A DNA stretch of 64,000 nt from Fibrobacter sp. UWB13 (GCF_900177805.1 NZ_FXAX01000002.1:496001-560000); one strand, 5' to 3'. Positions 16,309-27,018 are shown, counted from the first letter of the stretch. The notes: a model not told the origin generated them from the letters alone. Translations and numbers: made by a program.

Positions 16309-19300
16309 CTAAAAACCTTTATCTTTATACCACTTTGGCGGATTTTTTTCAAGAGGAGAATCATTGAACATTCCTGACATATTGGTCACGTTGGACACAT
16401 CCCACTGGCTAATGTCTCCATTGAATTCGGATCCTGCAAACATTCCTGACATATTAGTAACATTGGACACATCCCACTGGCTTATGTCGCCGTTGAATTG
16501 ATCTAATTCATATTCATAACTACTAGAAGTAGTGAATAATTCACTCATGTCCGTCACTTGCGATACATCGATAAAATTCAGGTCGCAATAATCGCCCTCG
16601 TCAGCAATAGCATCTTCAATGAGTTCTATCAGGTGCCTACGGTCGCGGGCAACAATTTTGAACCTCTTATACCATTCTGGCGGATTATCTTCAAGGGGAG
16701 AATCAGCGAACATTCTCCGCATATCAGTCACGTTGGACACATCCCACTGGCTGATGTCTCCATTGAATTCGGATCCTGCAAACATTCCTGACATATTAGT
16801 AACATTGGACACATCCCACTGGCTTATGTCGCCGTTGAATCGATCCAATTCATATTCATAACTACTAGAAGTAGTGAATAAGTCACTCATGTCCGTCACT
16901 TGCGATACATCGATAAAATTCAAGTCGCAACAATAGCCCTCCTCATCATAACAAATAGCTTCTTCAATGAGTTCTATCAGGTGCTTACGGTCGCGGGCAA
17001 CAATTTTGAACCTCTTATACCATTCTGGCGGATTATCTTCAAGGGGAGAATCAGCGAACATTCTCCGCATATCAGTCACGTTGGACACGTTCCATTTGCT
17101 GATATCGCCATTGAAATCGGATTCATTGAACATTGCATACATATTAGTCACGTTAGACACATTCCACTGGCTGATATCGCCGTTGAATCGGGAACTATCG
17201 AACATATGTTCCATATTGGTCACATGCGATACATTCCACTGACTGATGTCACCGTTGAATCGGGAACTCCAGAACATATGTTCCATGTTGGTCACATGCG
17301 ATACATTCCACTTGCTGATATCGCCGTTGAATGATGAATGAGAGAACATATGATTCATATTTGTCACATTGGACACGTTCCATTTGCTTATGTCGCCGTT
17401 GAATTGGGAATTCCAGAACATGCCTTCCATGTTGGTCACATGCGATACATTCCACTGACTGATGTCGCCGTTGAATTGGGAACTCCAGAACATATGACTC
17501 ATATCGGTCACGTTGGACACATTCCACTCGCTTATGTCGCCGTTGAATTGGGAATTCCAGAACATATGATTCATATTTGTCACATTGGACACATCCCACT
17601 GGCTTATGTCGCCGTTGAATCGGGAACTCAAGAACATCTCAGACATATTTGTCACGTTGGACACATTCCACTGGCTGATATCGCCGTTGAATGATGAATG
17701 AGAGAACATATGATTCATATTTGTCACATTGGACACATCCCACTGGCTTATGTCGCCGTTGAATTTGGATAAACAGAACATCTCAGACATATTTGTCACA
17801 TTGGACACATTCCACTTGCTGATGTCACCATTGAATCGGGAACCATCGAACAAGTTCGACATATCTGTCACACGAGATACATCGATAAAATTTAGGTCGC
17901 AGTCACTGCCGTAACTAGCGATAGCGACGTTTACAATCCATTTTAAGTGACCTTTGTCAATTGCAATAAGTTTACTCGACGAATCTTTCGTTGAATCTAA
18001 AATCTTTTGCTTCAGATTCTGAATAGCATCCAAATTTTCTTTTGGCTGTTTATCTTCAACATTTCCAAATATTCCAACAACGTTAGCATTGACAGATATA
18101 TTCCACTGACTGATGTCGCTGTTGAATTTGGAATTCCAGAACATCTTTGACATATTGGTCACGTTGGACACATTCCACTGGCTTATGTCTCCATTGAATT
18201 GGGAACTCCAGAACATATATGACATATCTGTCACGTTGGACACATCCCACTTGCTGATGTCACCGTTGAATGGTGAATGAGAGAACATATGACTCATATT
18301 GGTCACATTCGATACATTCCAGTTGCTAATGTCTCCATTGAATTGGGACACAGAAAACATATATGACATATCTGTCACACGAGATACATCGATAAAATTC
18401 AGGTCGCAGTTACTGCCATAGCAAACAATGGCGGCCTTTACAATCTGTTTTAAGTGGTACTTATCATTTGCAACAAGTTTACCCGACGAATCCTTCGCTG
18501 AATCTAAAATCTTTTGATATAGGTTCTGAACAGCATCCAAATTATCTTTTTGCTGATTATTTTCAACACCTTCGAATATTCCAATAACATTCGCATTGTC
18601 TGATATATTCCATTTGCTGATGTCGCCGTTGAATTGGGAATGAGAGAACATATGACTCATATTGGTCACATTCGATACATTCCAGTTGCTAATGTCTCCA
18701 TTGAATTGGGAATGAGAGAACATATATGACATATCTGTCACATGAGAAACATCGACAAAATTTAGGTCACAGTTACTGCCGTAATGAGCAATAGCGGCAT
18801 TTATAATCTCCTTTAGGTGATCTTTGTCAACCGCGACAAGCTTACCCGTTGAATCTTTTGCTGAATCTAAAATCTTGTGATATTGGTTCTGAACAGCATC
18901 CAAATTATCTTTTGGCTGTTTTTTTTCAACACCTTTAAATATTCCAGCAATGTTAGCATTGGCAGATATATTCCACTTGCTTATATCGCCGTTGAATTCG
19001 GAAAAACAGAACATCTTGCTCATATCGGTCACATTGGACACGTTCCATTTGCTTATGTCGCCGTTGAATTTAGAGCCCCTGAACAATTCATGCATATCGG
19101 TCACATGTGAAACATCAATAAAATTCAGATCGCAATTTTCACCATCATGTCCAACGGCAAGTTCGATGAGTTCAATCAGATGTTCGCGGTCGCGGGCTGT
19201 GACTTTGAGATTATACCATTCTGGAGTGCGATTCTCAAGGGGAGAATCACTAAACATATGGATCACATCGGTTTCCTTAGACACGTTCCACTGGCTAATG

Positions 19301-21582
19301 TCCCCATTGAATTTGGAACTTCTGAACATATTATGCATATCGGTCACGTTGGACACATCCCACTTGCTGATGTCTCCATTGAATTCGGATACGCTGAACA
19401 TGCATGACATATTGGTTACATTGGATACGTTCCACTTGCTGATGTCTCCGTTGAATTGAGAGTTGCTGAACATAAACGACATATCCGTCACCATGGAAAC
19501 GTCAATAAAATTCAAGTCACAATTACAGCCATAATAAGCAATAGCAGCATTTATAATATCATTTAAGTGATCTTTATCAACTGCAATAAGCCTACTTGAA
19601 GAAGTTTTTGCTGAATCTAATATCTTGTGATATGTACCCCAAACAACATCCAAGTTATCTTTTGACTGATTATTTTGAACACCATTGAATATTCCAATAA
19701 CATTTGCATTGTCAGATATATTCCACTTGCTGATGTCCCCGTTGAATTGGGAATCGCAGAACATCTCGCTCATATCTGTCACATTGGATACATTCCACTG
19801 ACTGATGTTACCGGCAAACATGGAATATGCAAACATATAGTCCATCTTTTGGACTTTTGACACATTCCACTTGCTGATGTCACCGTTGAATTTAGAATCA
19901 TAGAACATCCACGACATATCGGTCACATTGGACACGTTCCACTGACTTATGTTGCCATTGAATTGGGAATTGCAAAACATCGATGACATGTTAGTCACAT
20001 TGGACACGTTCCACTGACTTATGTCGCCATTGAATTGGGAATTGCAAAACATCGATGACATGTTAGTCACATTGGACACGTTCCACTGACTTATGTCGCC
20101 ATTGAATTGGGAATTGCAAAACATCGATGACATGTTAGTCACATTGGACACGTTCCACTGACTTATGTCGCCATTGAATTGGGAATTGCAAAACATCGAT
20201 GACATGTTAGTCACATTGGACACGTTCCACCTGCTGATATCGCCGTTGAACTGGGAGTTGTCTATGTTGTCGTTATATTGGGAGTCAGAAAATATATCCG
20301 ACAAATCTGTCACTTGAGACACATCTACAAAATTTAGGTCGCAGTTACTGCCATAACGAACAATGGCAGCGTGGACAATTCGTTTTAAATGAGCGTTGTC
20401 AACCGCAATAACTCTACCCGACGAATCCTTCGCTGAATCTAAAAATTTTTGATATAGGTTCTGAATAGCATCTAAATTATCTTTTGGCTGATTATTTTCA
20501 ACTCCTTCAAATATTCCAGCAACGTTAGCATTGGCAGATATGTTCCATTTGCCAATGTCTCCGTTAAACTGGGAACTCTTGAACATTTCTGACATATCGG
20601 TCACATTGGACACATCCCACTGACTTATGTCGCCATTGAATTGGGAATTGCAAAACATCGATGACATGTTAGTCACATTGGACACGTTCCATTTGCTGAT
20701 GTCACAGTTAAGCTCGGAACCAGAAAACATCCAATGCATATTGGTCACATTGGATACATCCCACTGACAGATGTCGCCGTTGAACTGGGACCAGCTGAAC
20801 ATTGATGACATGTTAGTCACATTAGACACATCCCACTGGCTGATGTCACCGTTGAATTGGGAATTGCTAAACATCGATGACATGTTAGTCACATTGGACA
20901 CATCCCACTGGCTGATGTCACCGTTGAATCGGGAACCATCGAACAAGTTCGACATATCGGTCACATGAGACACGTCAACAAAATTTAGGTCACAATCACA
21001 ACCATAACGAGCAATGGCGGCGTTGACAATCCGCTTTAAGTGATCTTTGTCAACCGCAACAAGCCTACCCGACGAATTTTTCAATGAATCTAAAACCTTT
21101 TGATACAAGTTCTGAATAGCATCCAAATTATCTTTTGGCTGATTAATTTCAACACCTTCGAATATTTTAGCAACATTAGCATTGACAGATATATTCCATT
21201 TGCTAATGTTTCCGTTGAATTGGGAACCACTGAACAAATACGACATGTCCGTCACATTAGACACGTCCCATTTGCTAATGTCACCGTTGAACTTGGAGCT
21301 ATCGAACATCCGTGACATATCAGTTACATTGGAAACATCCCATTTACTGATGTCGCCGTTGAATTTGGAACCGTTGAACATCCATGCCATATTGGTCACA
21401 TTAGAGACATTCCATCGGCTGATGTCTCCGTTGAATGGGGACCAACTGAACAAATCCGACATGTCCGTCACCTGCGATACGTCGATAAAGTTCAAATCAC
21501 AATTTGGACCTTCTTGTTCTATGGTTTCTTTGATGAGTTGCTTTAGGTGTTCGCTGTCGCGGGCAATAACTTTTTCTGACAT
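16309..21582 (-). CDS. Giant BspA-like (DUF285) repeat protein, 1757 residues
   Basis: The protein is made entirely of repeats. I count ten copies of a module of the form VAxDxxHLxxIVxxAIxxYG, xNCDLNFxDVSxVTDMS. Each is followed by 2 to 11 units of 24 residues ([20 protein letters not shown] plus four), about 44 units in all. Most modules are joined by a helical linker (NANVxxIFEGVExNQPKDNL, [18 protein letters not shown]). DUF285/TIGR02167 repeats are usually on exported surface proteins of Mycoplasma and Listeria and are expected to fold as a solenoid. Here there is no signal peptide, lipobox or membrane anchor. The start at 21582 follows AAAGGA. Function is unknown; a cytoplasmic binding scaffold is my inference. 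Confidence 0.9.
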   Translation of the reverse strand: MSEKVIARDSEHLKQLIKETIEQEGPNCDLNFIDVSQVTDMSDLFSWSPFNGDISRWNVSNVTNMAWMFNGSKFNGDISKWDVSNVTDMSRMFDSSKFNGDISKWDVSNVTDMSYLFSGSQFNGNISKWNISVNANVAKIFEGVEINQPKDNLDAIQNLYQKVLDSLKNSSGRLVAVDKDHLKRIVNAAIARYGCDCDLNFVDVSHVTDMSNLFDGSRFNGDISQWDVSNVTNMSSMFSNSQFNGDISQWDVSNVTNMSSMFSWSQFNGDICQWDVSNVTNMHWMFSGSELNCDISKWNVSNVTNMSSMFCNSQFNGDISQWDVSNVTDMSEMFKSSQFNGDIGKWNISANANVAGIFEGVENNQPKDNLDAIQNLYQKFLDSAKDSSGRVIAVDNAHLKRIVHAAIVRYGSNCDLNFVDVSQVTDLSDIFSDSQYNDNIDNSQFNGDISRWNVSNVTNMSSMFCNSQFNGDISQWNVSNVTNMSSMFCNSQFNGDISQWNVSNVTNMSSMFCNSQFNGDISQWNVSNVTNMSSMFCNSQFNGNISQWNVSNVTDMSWMFYDSKFNGDISKWNVSKVQKMDYMFAYSMFAGNISQWNVSNVTDMSEMFCDSQFNGDISKWNISDNANVIGIFNGVQNNQSKDNLDVVWGTYHKILDSAKTSSSRLIAVDKDHLNDIINAAIAYYGCNCDLNFIDVSMVTDMSFMFSNSQFNGDISKWNVSNVTNMSCMFSVSEFNGDISKWDVSNVTDMHNMFRSSKFNGDISQWNVSKETDVIHMFSDSPLENRTPEWYNLKVTARDREHLIELIELAVGHDGENCDLNFIDVSHVTDMHELFRGSKFNGDISKWNVSNVTDMSKMFCFSEFNGDISKWNISANANIAGIFKGVEKKQPKDNLDAVQNQYHKILDSAKDSTGKLVAVDKDHLKEIINAAIAHYGSNCDLNFVDVSHVTDMSYMFSHSQFNGDISNWNVSNVTNMSHMFSHSQFNGDISKWNISDNANVIGIFEGVENNQQKDNLDAVQNLYQKILDSAKDSSGKLVANDKYHLKQIVKAAIVCYGSNCDLNFIDVSRVTDMSYMFSVSQFNGDISNWNVSNVTNMSHMFSHSPFNGDISKWDVSNVTDMSYMFWSSQFNGDISQWNVSNVTNMSKMFWNSKFNSDISQWNISVNANVVGIFGNVEDKQPKENLDAIQNLKQKILDSTKDSSSKLIAIDKGHLKWIVNVAIASYGSDCDLNFIDVSRVTDMSNLFDGSRFNGDISKWNVSNVTNMSEMFCLSKFNGDISQWDVSNVTNMNHMFSHSSFNGDISQWNVSNVTNMSEMFLSSRFNGDISQWDVSNVTNMNHMFWNSQFNGDISEWNVSNVTDMSHMFWSSQFNGDISQWNVSHVTNMEGMFWNSQFNGDISKWNVSNVTNMNHMFSHSSFNGDISKWNVSHVTNMEHMFWSSRFNGDISQWNVSHVTNMEHMFDSSRFNGDISQWNVSNVTNMYAMFNESDFNGDISKWNVSNVTDMRRMFADSPLEDNPPEWYKRFKIVARDRKHLIELIEEAICYDEEGYCCDLNFIDVSQVTDMSDLFTTSSSYEYELDRFNGDISQWDVSNVTNMSGMFAGSEFNGDISQWDVSNVTDMRRMFADSPLEDNPPEWYKRFKIVARDRRHLIELIEDAIADEGDYCDLNFIDVSQVTDMSELFTTSSSYEYELDQFNGDISQWDVSNVTNMSGMFAGSEFNGDISQWDVSNVTNMSGMFNDSPLEKNPPKWYKDKGF
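19956..20230 (-). repeat. Four near-identical 72-bp tandem units inside the giant gene
   Basis: The same 72-base unit recurs with exact 72-base spacing (landmark GTTAGTCACATTGGACACG at 19990, 20062, 20134 and 20206). It encodes the 24-residue repeat [20 protein letters not shown] plus VTNM. The near-perfect DNA identity, compared with diverged units elsewhere in the gene, indicates recent duplication. Confidence 0.95.
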
Positions 21583-21699
21583 ATTTTTTCCTTTTGCGTA
21601 TGAACAACGCAAAATCTTCATTATCTTCTTTATATATACATTATTTGGGTAAAAAAAATGAATCCCTCAAAAATCCATCCATAAAAGGGAGCTGTAGAT

Positions 21700-21738
21700 A
21701 CAATAAACCCACCCCTATATATCGGAAAAAGGAGTGGG
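21700..21738 (-). terminator. Terminator of the 362-residue gene
   Basis: On the minus strand CCCACTCC pairs with GGGGTGGG (8 bp, one G-U) around a 15-base loop, followed by TTTATT. It lies about 30 bases beyond the stop at 21769. Confidence 0.7.
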
Positions 21739-21748
21739 ATGTGTAAAA

Positions 21749-21757
21749 GGGGGGGGG
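21749..21757. repeat. G9 homopolymer tract
   Basis: Nine consecutive G residues lie between the stop of the 362-residue gene and its terminator, about 170 bases upstream of the giant BspA-like gene. Such tracts are prone to length change, but here no reading frame crosses it. Confidence 0.85.
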
Positions 21758-21768
21758 AGATAATCTTC

Positions 21769-22857
21769 TTAGAGCTGTTCAATCCGCAAATATCTAAACT
21801 CAAGGAATGCGTTAATATTATCCATACTTCCTACTGGAGCAGCCCATTCAAAGTTTTCAATATTCCATTCATGATCTTCAATTTCAGAAAGGGATATATA
21901 ATCAGGTATAATATTGCAATAGTCTTTATATAAGGAATAAACCTTGTGAAACAACATATTTCGAACTTTTGTATTAAAATCCGTTAGTCGAATTATACTT
22001 TCAGGTGTGTATACAGCATTGCTAGCACATGTATATAATCCATAAAACGGCTTTTCAAAAGGATGCTCTTCACTAAAAATAAACTCGTTCTCCATTCTAT
22101 TATTATCTTTTTTGTGATCAATTAAATGCGCTAGGCTATAATTTGGGGGCCCCTTCTTATTAAATTGGCGGCCAGTGAATAAAAAAGACCATATTTGTTT
22201 GGGATAATCATTGTCATCCACATCTAAAGCATCCTCATATTGATTTATTTCAGCATGCCCTCTAAATGCTGCTATCTCCTGACTACCTTTATACCGTCTA
22301 ATTCCAGGAAAACAACATGCGGACCCATCCCACAGATACAATTCTGGATCAATATTCTTTTCAGCAAGTTTCTGTATGAAAAAATCTTTTTTGTTTATAT
22401 TATCTTCAACAATTCTTGCAACTATTTCTGGTGACAAAAACTTCATATATTTAGTCATAGCCTTAGCCATCAACAAAGCTTCTTCATCAGAAGGAGTCTC
22501 CCATCTAGGCCAATCACTACGAGCAATTTGATTGGCAACTCGACCTTGGGCATTTACCAAATAAGGCTGATTTTCTAAAAAAGCCTTGTATAACTTCACC
22601 GCCGTTTTTAATGTTGCAGATCCGGTTCTTTTATTTCCATTTATAGGAACACGATGTCTACATGGACTGTTTTGACGCTCGTCTTCCGTTGTATAATTCA
22701 ATCTGTTCAGCAAATCATTTAATTGATCCTGCTGATAGATTCGGTCCAAATCCCCTTCATAATTGCAAACGGTCGCACAATTTCCCACCCTTGACCGAGC
22801 AACAGAACCATTAAAACCTTTTTCTTCTAGCCATGTTCTAAATTCTTCTTTTTGCAT
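21769..22857 (-). CDS. Hypothetical protein, possible HNH-like nuclease
   Basis: The N-terminal ~100 residues of this 362-residue protein (FRTWLEEKGF, SRVGNC, then EGDLDRIYQQDQLNDLLNRL and GSATLKTAVKLYKAFLE) resemble a domain often found at the start of restriction-type proteins. The C-terminal part has CCFPGIRRYKG, YSLAHLIDHKKDN and GLYTCASNAVYTP. The conserved His, Asn and Cys spacing there is reminiscent of HNH/treble-clef nucleases, but this is a visual guess. It has its own promoter (22907-22935), AGGAG ribosome binding site and terminator, so it is a single-gene unit next to the BspA-like genes. Confidence 0.6.
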   Translation of the reverse strand: MQKEEFRTWLEEKGFNGSVARSRVGNCATVCNYEGDLDRIYQQDQLNDLLNRLNYTTEDERQNSPCRHRVPINGNKRTGSATLKTAVKLYKAFLENQPYLVNAQGRVANQIARSDWPRWETPSDEEALLMAKAMTKYMKFLSPEIVARIVEDNINKKDFFIQKLAEKNIDPELYLWDGSACCFPGIRRYKGSQEIAAFRGHAEINQYEDALDVDDNDYPKQIWSFLFTGRQFNKKGPPNYSLAHLIDHKKDNNRMENEFIFSEEHPFEKPFYGLYTCASNAVYTPESIIRLTDFNTKVRNMLFHKVYSLYKDYCNIIPDYISLSEIEDHEWNIENFEWAAPVGSMDNINAFLEFRYLRIEQL

Positions 22858-22906
22858 TTAGGAACTCCTTTCGTTTTGATTAAAGAACTTTTAATAGTCA
22901 TTGCCT

Positions 22907-22935
22907 ATTATAGACGGATTTTGCATTATTGTAAA
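22907..22935 (-). promoter_or_regulatory. Promoter of the 362-residue gene
   Basis: Minus strand TTTACA (22935-22930), 17-base spacer, TATAAT (22912-22907), a near-consensus promoter 50 bases upstream of the start at 22857. Confidence 0.8.
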
Positions 22936-22943
22936 GCATAATT

Positions 22944-23327
22944 TTATACTCTAACAAATCTGCGGCCATCATGTCTATACTGAATCGATTTTTGCAAAAA
23001 TCTTCTAAAAGATATTTTGCTCCTTATATCTATAAAGTCATGGCTATGATAATCTATTTGAATATCAACTAAATTCGGCTTATCGGCTCTTGGAATCAGG
23101 TTTCGCCCATTAAACGTATTTCTCGGAATAAAGAATAGATGTAAAGTTTGGCGTTCACGATCATTAAGAACAATCCACCGGTCTGCTTCTAGAGCTTCAA
23201 AACTCGGATTTGCCCAGTATGTATCTGAACCATTGTTTTGCGAAGCAAATGTTGTAAAACGACCGTCAATATTGACACCGCTTTCTCGAATAAGACGAAT
23301 AGATTCACTCTTTGTAATATTAGGCAT
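22944..23327 (-). CDS. Hypothetical protein (127 residues)
   Basis: I do not recognise this protein. It begins MPNITKSESIRLIRESGVNI behind a good ribosome binding site (AAGGAAAAAAA). It contains an aromatic and charged middle (YWANPSFEALEADRWIVLND) and a basic C-terminus (FRRFLQKSIQYRHDGRRFVR). There is no signal peptide or membrane segment. It precedes the possible nuclease gene on the same strand but is separated from it by a promoter, so the two are not obligatorily co-transcribed. Confidence 0.65.
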   Translation of the reverse strand: MPNITKSESIRLIRESGVNIDGRFTTFASQNNGSDTYWANPSFEALEADRWIVLNDRERQTLHLFFIPRNTFNGRNLIPRADKPNLVDIQIDYHSHDFIDIRSKISFRRFLQKSIQYRHDGRRFVRV

Positions 23328-23410
23328 TTTTTTTCCTTGTTTGATTTTTATTCAATATATATTTTTTCCCAAAGTTTTCTTTCATAAAAGCAATCCCCCC
23401 CACGCAAGCA

Positions 23411-24103
23411 TTACGAATAGCATTCGCTCGAATACGGCTTTTGAATATAATTCTGAGCCTCATCTTGAGCGGAGAGGAAATCCGCAAATTCTTTTTCCAG
23501 ACCATTTTCTTCGGCGATAAAGCGAATCTTCTTGAAATTTGTATTAATCATCTGACGTGAAATTCCCATAACCTTCGCCATGTCTGTCTGGCTGACATAG
23601 CCAAGCTCGTCAAATGTCTCTACATACTTTTTAAAGAATGCTCGAAGCCTTTCATTTCCACTAAGGCATTTTTCAATGGAGTTCACAATTTCTGCCATAT
23701 CATCATCTTGATCTCGGAACTCATAACTATCATAATTTTCACAATAAGAGTTCCTCATCGACATCTCGGTATTAAACGCCTTCTCATCCTTAAACGCATA
23801 CTTGTTCTTCATCGCGAAATAAGCAAGAAACGGCACGCTATAATTGGAATCATAAGTTTCGGCAGCCTTAGCCAAGTTAATATAAGAACTACCTAAACGG
23901 TAACTCCAGAGTTTTTCGGAATTCAAAAAGTCCTCAGAAAAATCCGGACGAATTTTATAATACTGGTTAAGGGTGACTTTCTTGATAAATTCCACATGCC
24001 GGGTCCACAGTTCCGACAGAGCGTCAAAATCGCCATTCTGCGTCATGTTCACAAGTTGAACATCGTCAAAATGAGCGTAACTTTCGTTAATTGTATTTAC
24101 CAT
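23411..24103 (-). CDS. Sigma-70-like factor
   Basis: This 230-residue protein looks like a divergent sigma factor. The N-terminal DVQLVNMTQNGDFDALSELW resembles region 2 of ECF-type factors. ETYDSNYSVPFLAYFAMKNK resembles the region 2.2 core-binding helix (FDxxxxxPFxxYA). The C-terminal QTDMAKVMGISRQMINTNFK is a region-4-type HTH. I start it at 24103 because AAGGAG lies upstream; the frame is open further. It is probably a dedicated sigma factor or sigma-derived regulator, although RNA polymerase contacts cannot be verified here. A palindrome lies just before the gene. Its targets could include adjacent BspA-like genes. Confidence 0.7.
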   Translation of the reverse strand: MVNTINESYAHFDDVQLVNMTQNGDFDALSELWTRHVEFIKKVTLNQYYKIRPDFSEDFLNSEKLWSYRLGSSYINLAKAAETYDSNYSVPFLAYFAMKNKYAFKDEKAFNTEMSMRNSYCENYDSYEFRDQDDDMAEIVNSIEKCLSGNERLRAFFKKYVETFDELGYVSQTDMAKVMGISRQMINTNFKKIRFIAEENGLEKEFADFLSAQDEAQNYIQKPYSSECYS

Positions 24104-24136
24104 ATTTTTCTCCTTATAATTAAAATCCTCATTTTT

Positions 24137-24156
24137 AAACACGACAAAACGTGTTT
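24137..24156. promoter_or_regulatory. Inverted repeat upstream of the sigma-like gene
   Basis: AAACACG and CGTGTTT form a perfect 7-bp inverted repeat with a 6-base spacer, 34-53 bases upstream of the start codon. A TTGACA lies further upstream on the minus strand. It is a candidate operator or leader hairpin. Confidence 0.5.
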
Positions 24157-24275
24157 TTCAAAAATCCAAGCATGTCAAAAAACAAATAATTCTCACGGAA
24201 TTATTTTATACAAAATCACAAATACAAAAATTCTATTTCAAATTTTTTCTTTATTTACAACAATTTTTATTAAAT

Positions 24276-24309
24276 AAAAAAAACGCAACCCTTCAAAAAC
24301 GGGTCGCGT
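24276..24309 (-). terminator. Terminator after the frameshifted BspA-like gene
   Basis: The minus strand reads ACGCGACCC...GGGTTGCGT, a 9-bp stem with one mismatch, followed by eight or more T. It closes the unit formed by the two BspA-like genes at 24348-26963. Confidence 0.85.
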
Positions 24310-24347
24310 AATATAGTAAATTTCACATCATTTGTCAAGGGTCGTCA

Positions 24348-24879
24348 CTAGAACGACAGATTCTCCAATTCACCATCATCAGACTGATTAAATTCTTCCT
24401 CCTTGACAGAATTTTCTTCAATGTCAAGGTTCTCTCTCTCAAGGCGTTGTTTTTCTTCAATAGCCCTATACCATTCGGGAATTTGCCCATTCAATTCTAA
24501 AAGAGAACCGGTGAACATTCCGACACAAATAACATCATCGGCGACGTTCCATCCGCTGACATCCCCCGTGAATTGCGAATAAGCAAACATATCGGTCAAT
24601 TCCCAAACATCAGAAACATTCCAGAGTGACACATCGCCATTAAACTGCGAACCGTGAAACATGTCACGCATTGATTCTACATTGGACACATCCCATTGGC
24701 TAATATCACCATTGAAACCGCGATTCACCCCCGCAAATATACCATCCATGTCCTCAACACCAGAAACATCAATGAAGTTCAGGTCGCAATTCGGACCGTA
24801 TTTCTGGATGGACTCGTAAACCAACTTTCGAAGGTGATTACGGTCGCGGGCGATGACTTTTTTTTCTTTGCAGGTTCAT
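24348..24879 (-). pseudogene. BspA-like repeat protein, frame broken at an A8 tract
   Basis: From the ATG at 24879, which follows a good ribosome binding site (AAGGGG), the frame reads MNLQRKKSHRPRP and stops. The family module is in the next frame: KKVIARDRNHLRKLVYESIQ, then [14 protein letters not shown]. The break is at eight A residues (24858-24865 on the plus strand as T8); seven would restore the frame. The paralogue at 32831-33535 begins MSLQKEKIVARDRDHL and has no such problem. The rest encodes about four units and an acidic tail. It is either phase-variable, a recent mutation, or an assembly error. It starts 8 bases after the stop of the 691-residue paralogue, so both belong to one transcript. 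Confidence 0.8.
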
Positions 24880-24887
24880 ATTACCCC

Positions 24888-26963
24888 TTAAAAACAAGAT
24901 TCTTTATACCAAGCGGGAATTTTGCCAGACGTTTCCAGAGCGGAACCATAGAACATATCTTCCATTTCCACGACATTGGAAACATCCCAATGGCTGATGT
25001 CGCCGTCAAAAGACGAACCCGCAAACATGCGATTCATACAAGTTACATTCGACACATTCCACTGGCTGATATCGCCATTGAACTGAGATTTATAGAAGAT
25101 AGCGCTCATGTCCGTCACGTTCGAGACATCAATCACATTTAAATCGCAGTCGAAGCCGTTCAACTCGATCATCACTTTAATCAATTCCCTTAAATGGGCA
25201 TTGTCGTTTGCCACAATCTTTCCGTCAGGATTTTTCGCATGTTCAATTCTTCGAAGATTAAACACATTCATCCAATCTTTAACGGCACCGCTCTTTTCAA
25301 AGGCCGAATCCTCAAAAAGACCATCGACAAGGCACAAGTCATCAATGTTCCACCCGCTTGTGTCCCTATCAAAAGGTGAGGCATAGAACATCCAACGCAT
25401 ATCCCGGACTTTGGACACGCTCCACGAACCAATATCGCCATTAAATTGAGATTCCTGGAACATGCACCTCATATTCTTGACATTCGATACATCCCATTTG
25501 CTAATGTCGCCCGTAAAACAAGAGAGCGTGAACATGCTGCACATATCAGTCACGTTGGACACATTCCACTGGCTGATATCGCCATTGAATTTGGATTCGC
25601 AGAACATCCAGCCCATATTCACCACGTTCGAGACATCCCAACGACTGATGTCACCGGTAAAAAGCGAGCCATCAAACAGACGTGTCATGCAAGTGACATT
25701 AGACACATCCCAATTGCTAATGTCGCCATTAAATTGCGATCCACAAAACATCTCGCCCATATCCGTAACTTTCGAGACGTTCCATTTACTGATATCGCCA
25801 TTAAACTTGGATTCAGCGAACATACCGTACATATTCGTGGCGTTCGACACATCCCACTTGCTAACGTCTCCATTGAAACGAGAGCCATAGAACAAGTTGC
25901 CCAAATCCGTTACCTGCGATACATCAATACAATTCAAATCGCATTTATTGCCATACAGAAACGTCATCGTCTCAATCAAATCACAAAGATGAGTCCTGTC
26001 CCCCGCAATTATTTTCCCGGTTGAATCCTTCGAGCTTTCGATTTTCTTAAGATAACGTAAGCGAAGCCACTCTTTTGCCTTTCCAGACTTTTTAAAGACC
26101 GAGCCCGTGAAAATATCCTTTAAAGAACAATCGGCATCAACATTCCATTTGCTGATATCGCCATCAAATTGCGAACGCTTAAACATGCCGCTCATATCCA
26201 GCACATTCGAAACATTCCATTCGCTGATGTCACCATTAAATTGTGACCCGCGGAACATGTCATTCATATAAATTACATTAGCCACATTCCATTTGCTGAT
26301 GTCGCCTGTGAACTTGGATTCGGCAAACGTTCCAAACATTACGCACACATTCGATACGTCCCATTCACTAATGTCACCATTGAAAGGAGATTCAATGAAC
26401 ATCGAAGTCATATCGCTCACCTGCGACACATTCCACTTGCTGATATCGCCATTGAATTTAGAGCGGCCAAACAACCAACTCATATCATGCACGCTCGACA
26501 CATCCCAACCGCTAATGTCACCCGTGAATTTGGATTCGCTGAACATGTTGGTCATGCTAGTCACATGCGACACGTTCCATTTGCCGATGTCGCCATTGAA
26601 CTTGGATCTACTGAACATCCAACCCATATTTTCTACACGCGATACATCCCAGCCGCTGATGTCGCCCGTGAATTTGGATCGAGAGAACATGCTGCTCATA
26701 TCCGTCACGTTCGACACATTCCATTTGCTGATGTCACCATTGAATTTGGACGCGGCAAACATCGCATGCATGTCGGTAACGTGCGACACGTCCCATTGAC
26801 TAATATCGCCCTTGAATTCAGAATCGCAGAACACGCAGTTCATGTCGGTCACCTGCGACACATCGATAAAATTCAAGTCGCATTTCGGGCCTTTATTTTC
26901 GATAGCTTCTTCGATGAGTTGCACCAAATGGTCGTGGTCGCGCGCAATAATTTTTTCAGGCAT
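24888..26963 (-). CDS. BspA-like (DUF285) repeat protein, 691 residues
   Basis: It contains three modules, each starting with the shared segment (EKIIARDHDHLVQLIEEAI; GKIIAGDRTHLCDLIETMT; GKIVANDNAHLRELIKVMI) and CDLNFIDVS or a close variant. Arrays of 24-residue units ([20 protein letters not shown] and relatives) follow each module. Linkers such as AKEWLRLRYLKKIESSKDST join them. There is no signal peptide. AGGAGG precedes the start; the ATG at 26963 is best spaced, with others at 26969 and an upstream TTG. A near-consensus promoter lies at 26990-27018. Compared with the giant paralogue the units are more diverged and no exact tandem copies are seen. Confidence 0.88.
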   Translation of the reverse strand: MPEKIIARDHDHLVQLIEEAIENKGPKCDLNFIDVSQVTDMNCVFCDSEFKGDISQWDVSHVTDMHAMFAASKFNGDISKWNVSNVTDMSSMFSRSKFTGDISGWDVSRVENMGWMFSRSKFNGDIGKWNVSHVTSMTNMFSESKFTGDISGWDVSSVHDMSWLFGRSKFNGDISKWNVSQVSDMTSMFIESPFNGDISEWDVSNVCVMFGTFAESKFTGDISKWNVANVIYMNDMFRGSQFNGDISEWNVSNVLDMSGMFKRSQFDGDISKWNVDADCSLKDIFTGSVFKKSGKAKEWLRLRYLKKIESSKDSTGKIIAGDRTHLCDLIETMTFLYGNKCDLNCIDVSQVTDLGNLFYGSRFNGDVSKWDVSNATNMYGMFAESKFNGDISKWNVSKVTDMGEMFCGSQFNGDISNWDVSNVTCMTRLFDGSLFTGDISRWDVSNVVNMGWMFCESKFNGDISQWNVSNVTDMCSMFTLSCFTGDISKWDVSNVKNMRCMFQESQFNGDIGSWSVSKVRDMRWMFYASPFDRDTSGWNIDDLCLVDGLFEDSAFEKSGAVKDWMNVFNLRRIEHAKNPDGKIVANDNAHLRELIKVMIELNGFDCDLNVIDVSNVTDMSAIFYKSQFNGDISQWNVSNVTCMNRMFAGSSFDGDISHWDVSNVVEMEDMFYGSALETSGKIPAWYKESCF

Positions 26964-26989
26964 GTTCATCAACCTCCTTATTCCTTTAT

Positions 26990-27018
26990 ACTATCGTCAA
27001 TAAGGGCGAAAATGTAAA
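26990..27018 (-). promoter_or_regulatory. Promoter of the two-gene BspA-like unit
   Basis: Minus strand TTTACA (27018-27013), 17-base spacer, GATAGT (26995-26990). It is of the same type as the promoters at 14321, 14983 and 22907. Confidence 0.75.

Noticed and set aside
16558-21652. Many plus-strand frames across the giant BspA-like gene
   Set aside because: They repeat with the period of the minus-strand units and are mirror images of the repeats, not separate genes.
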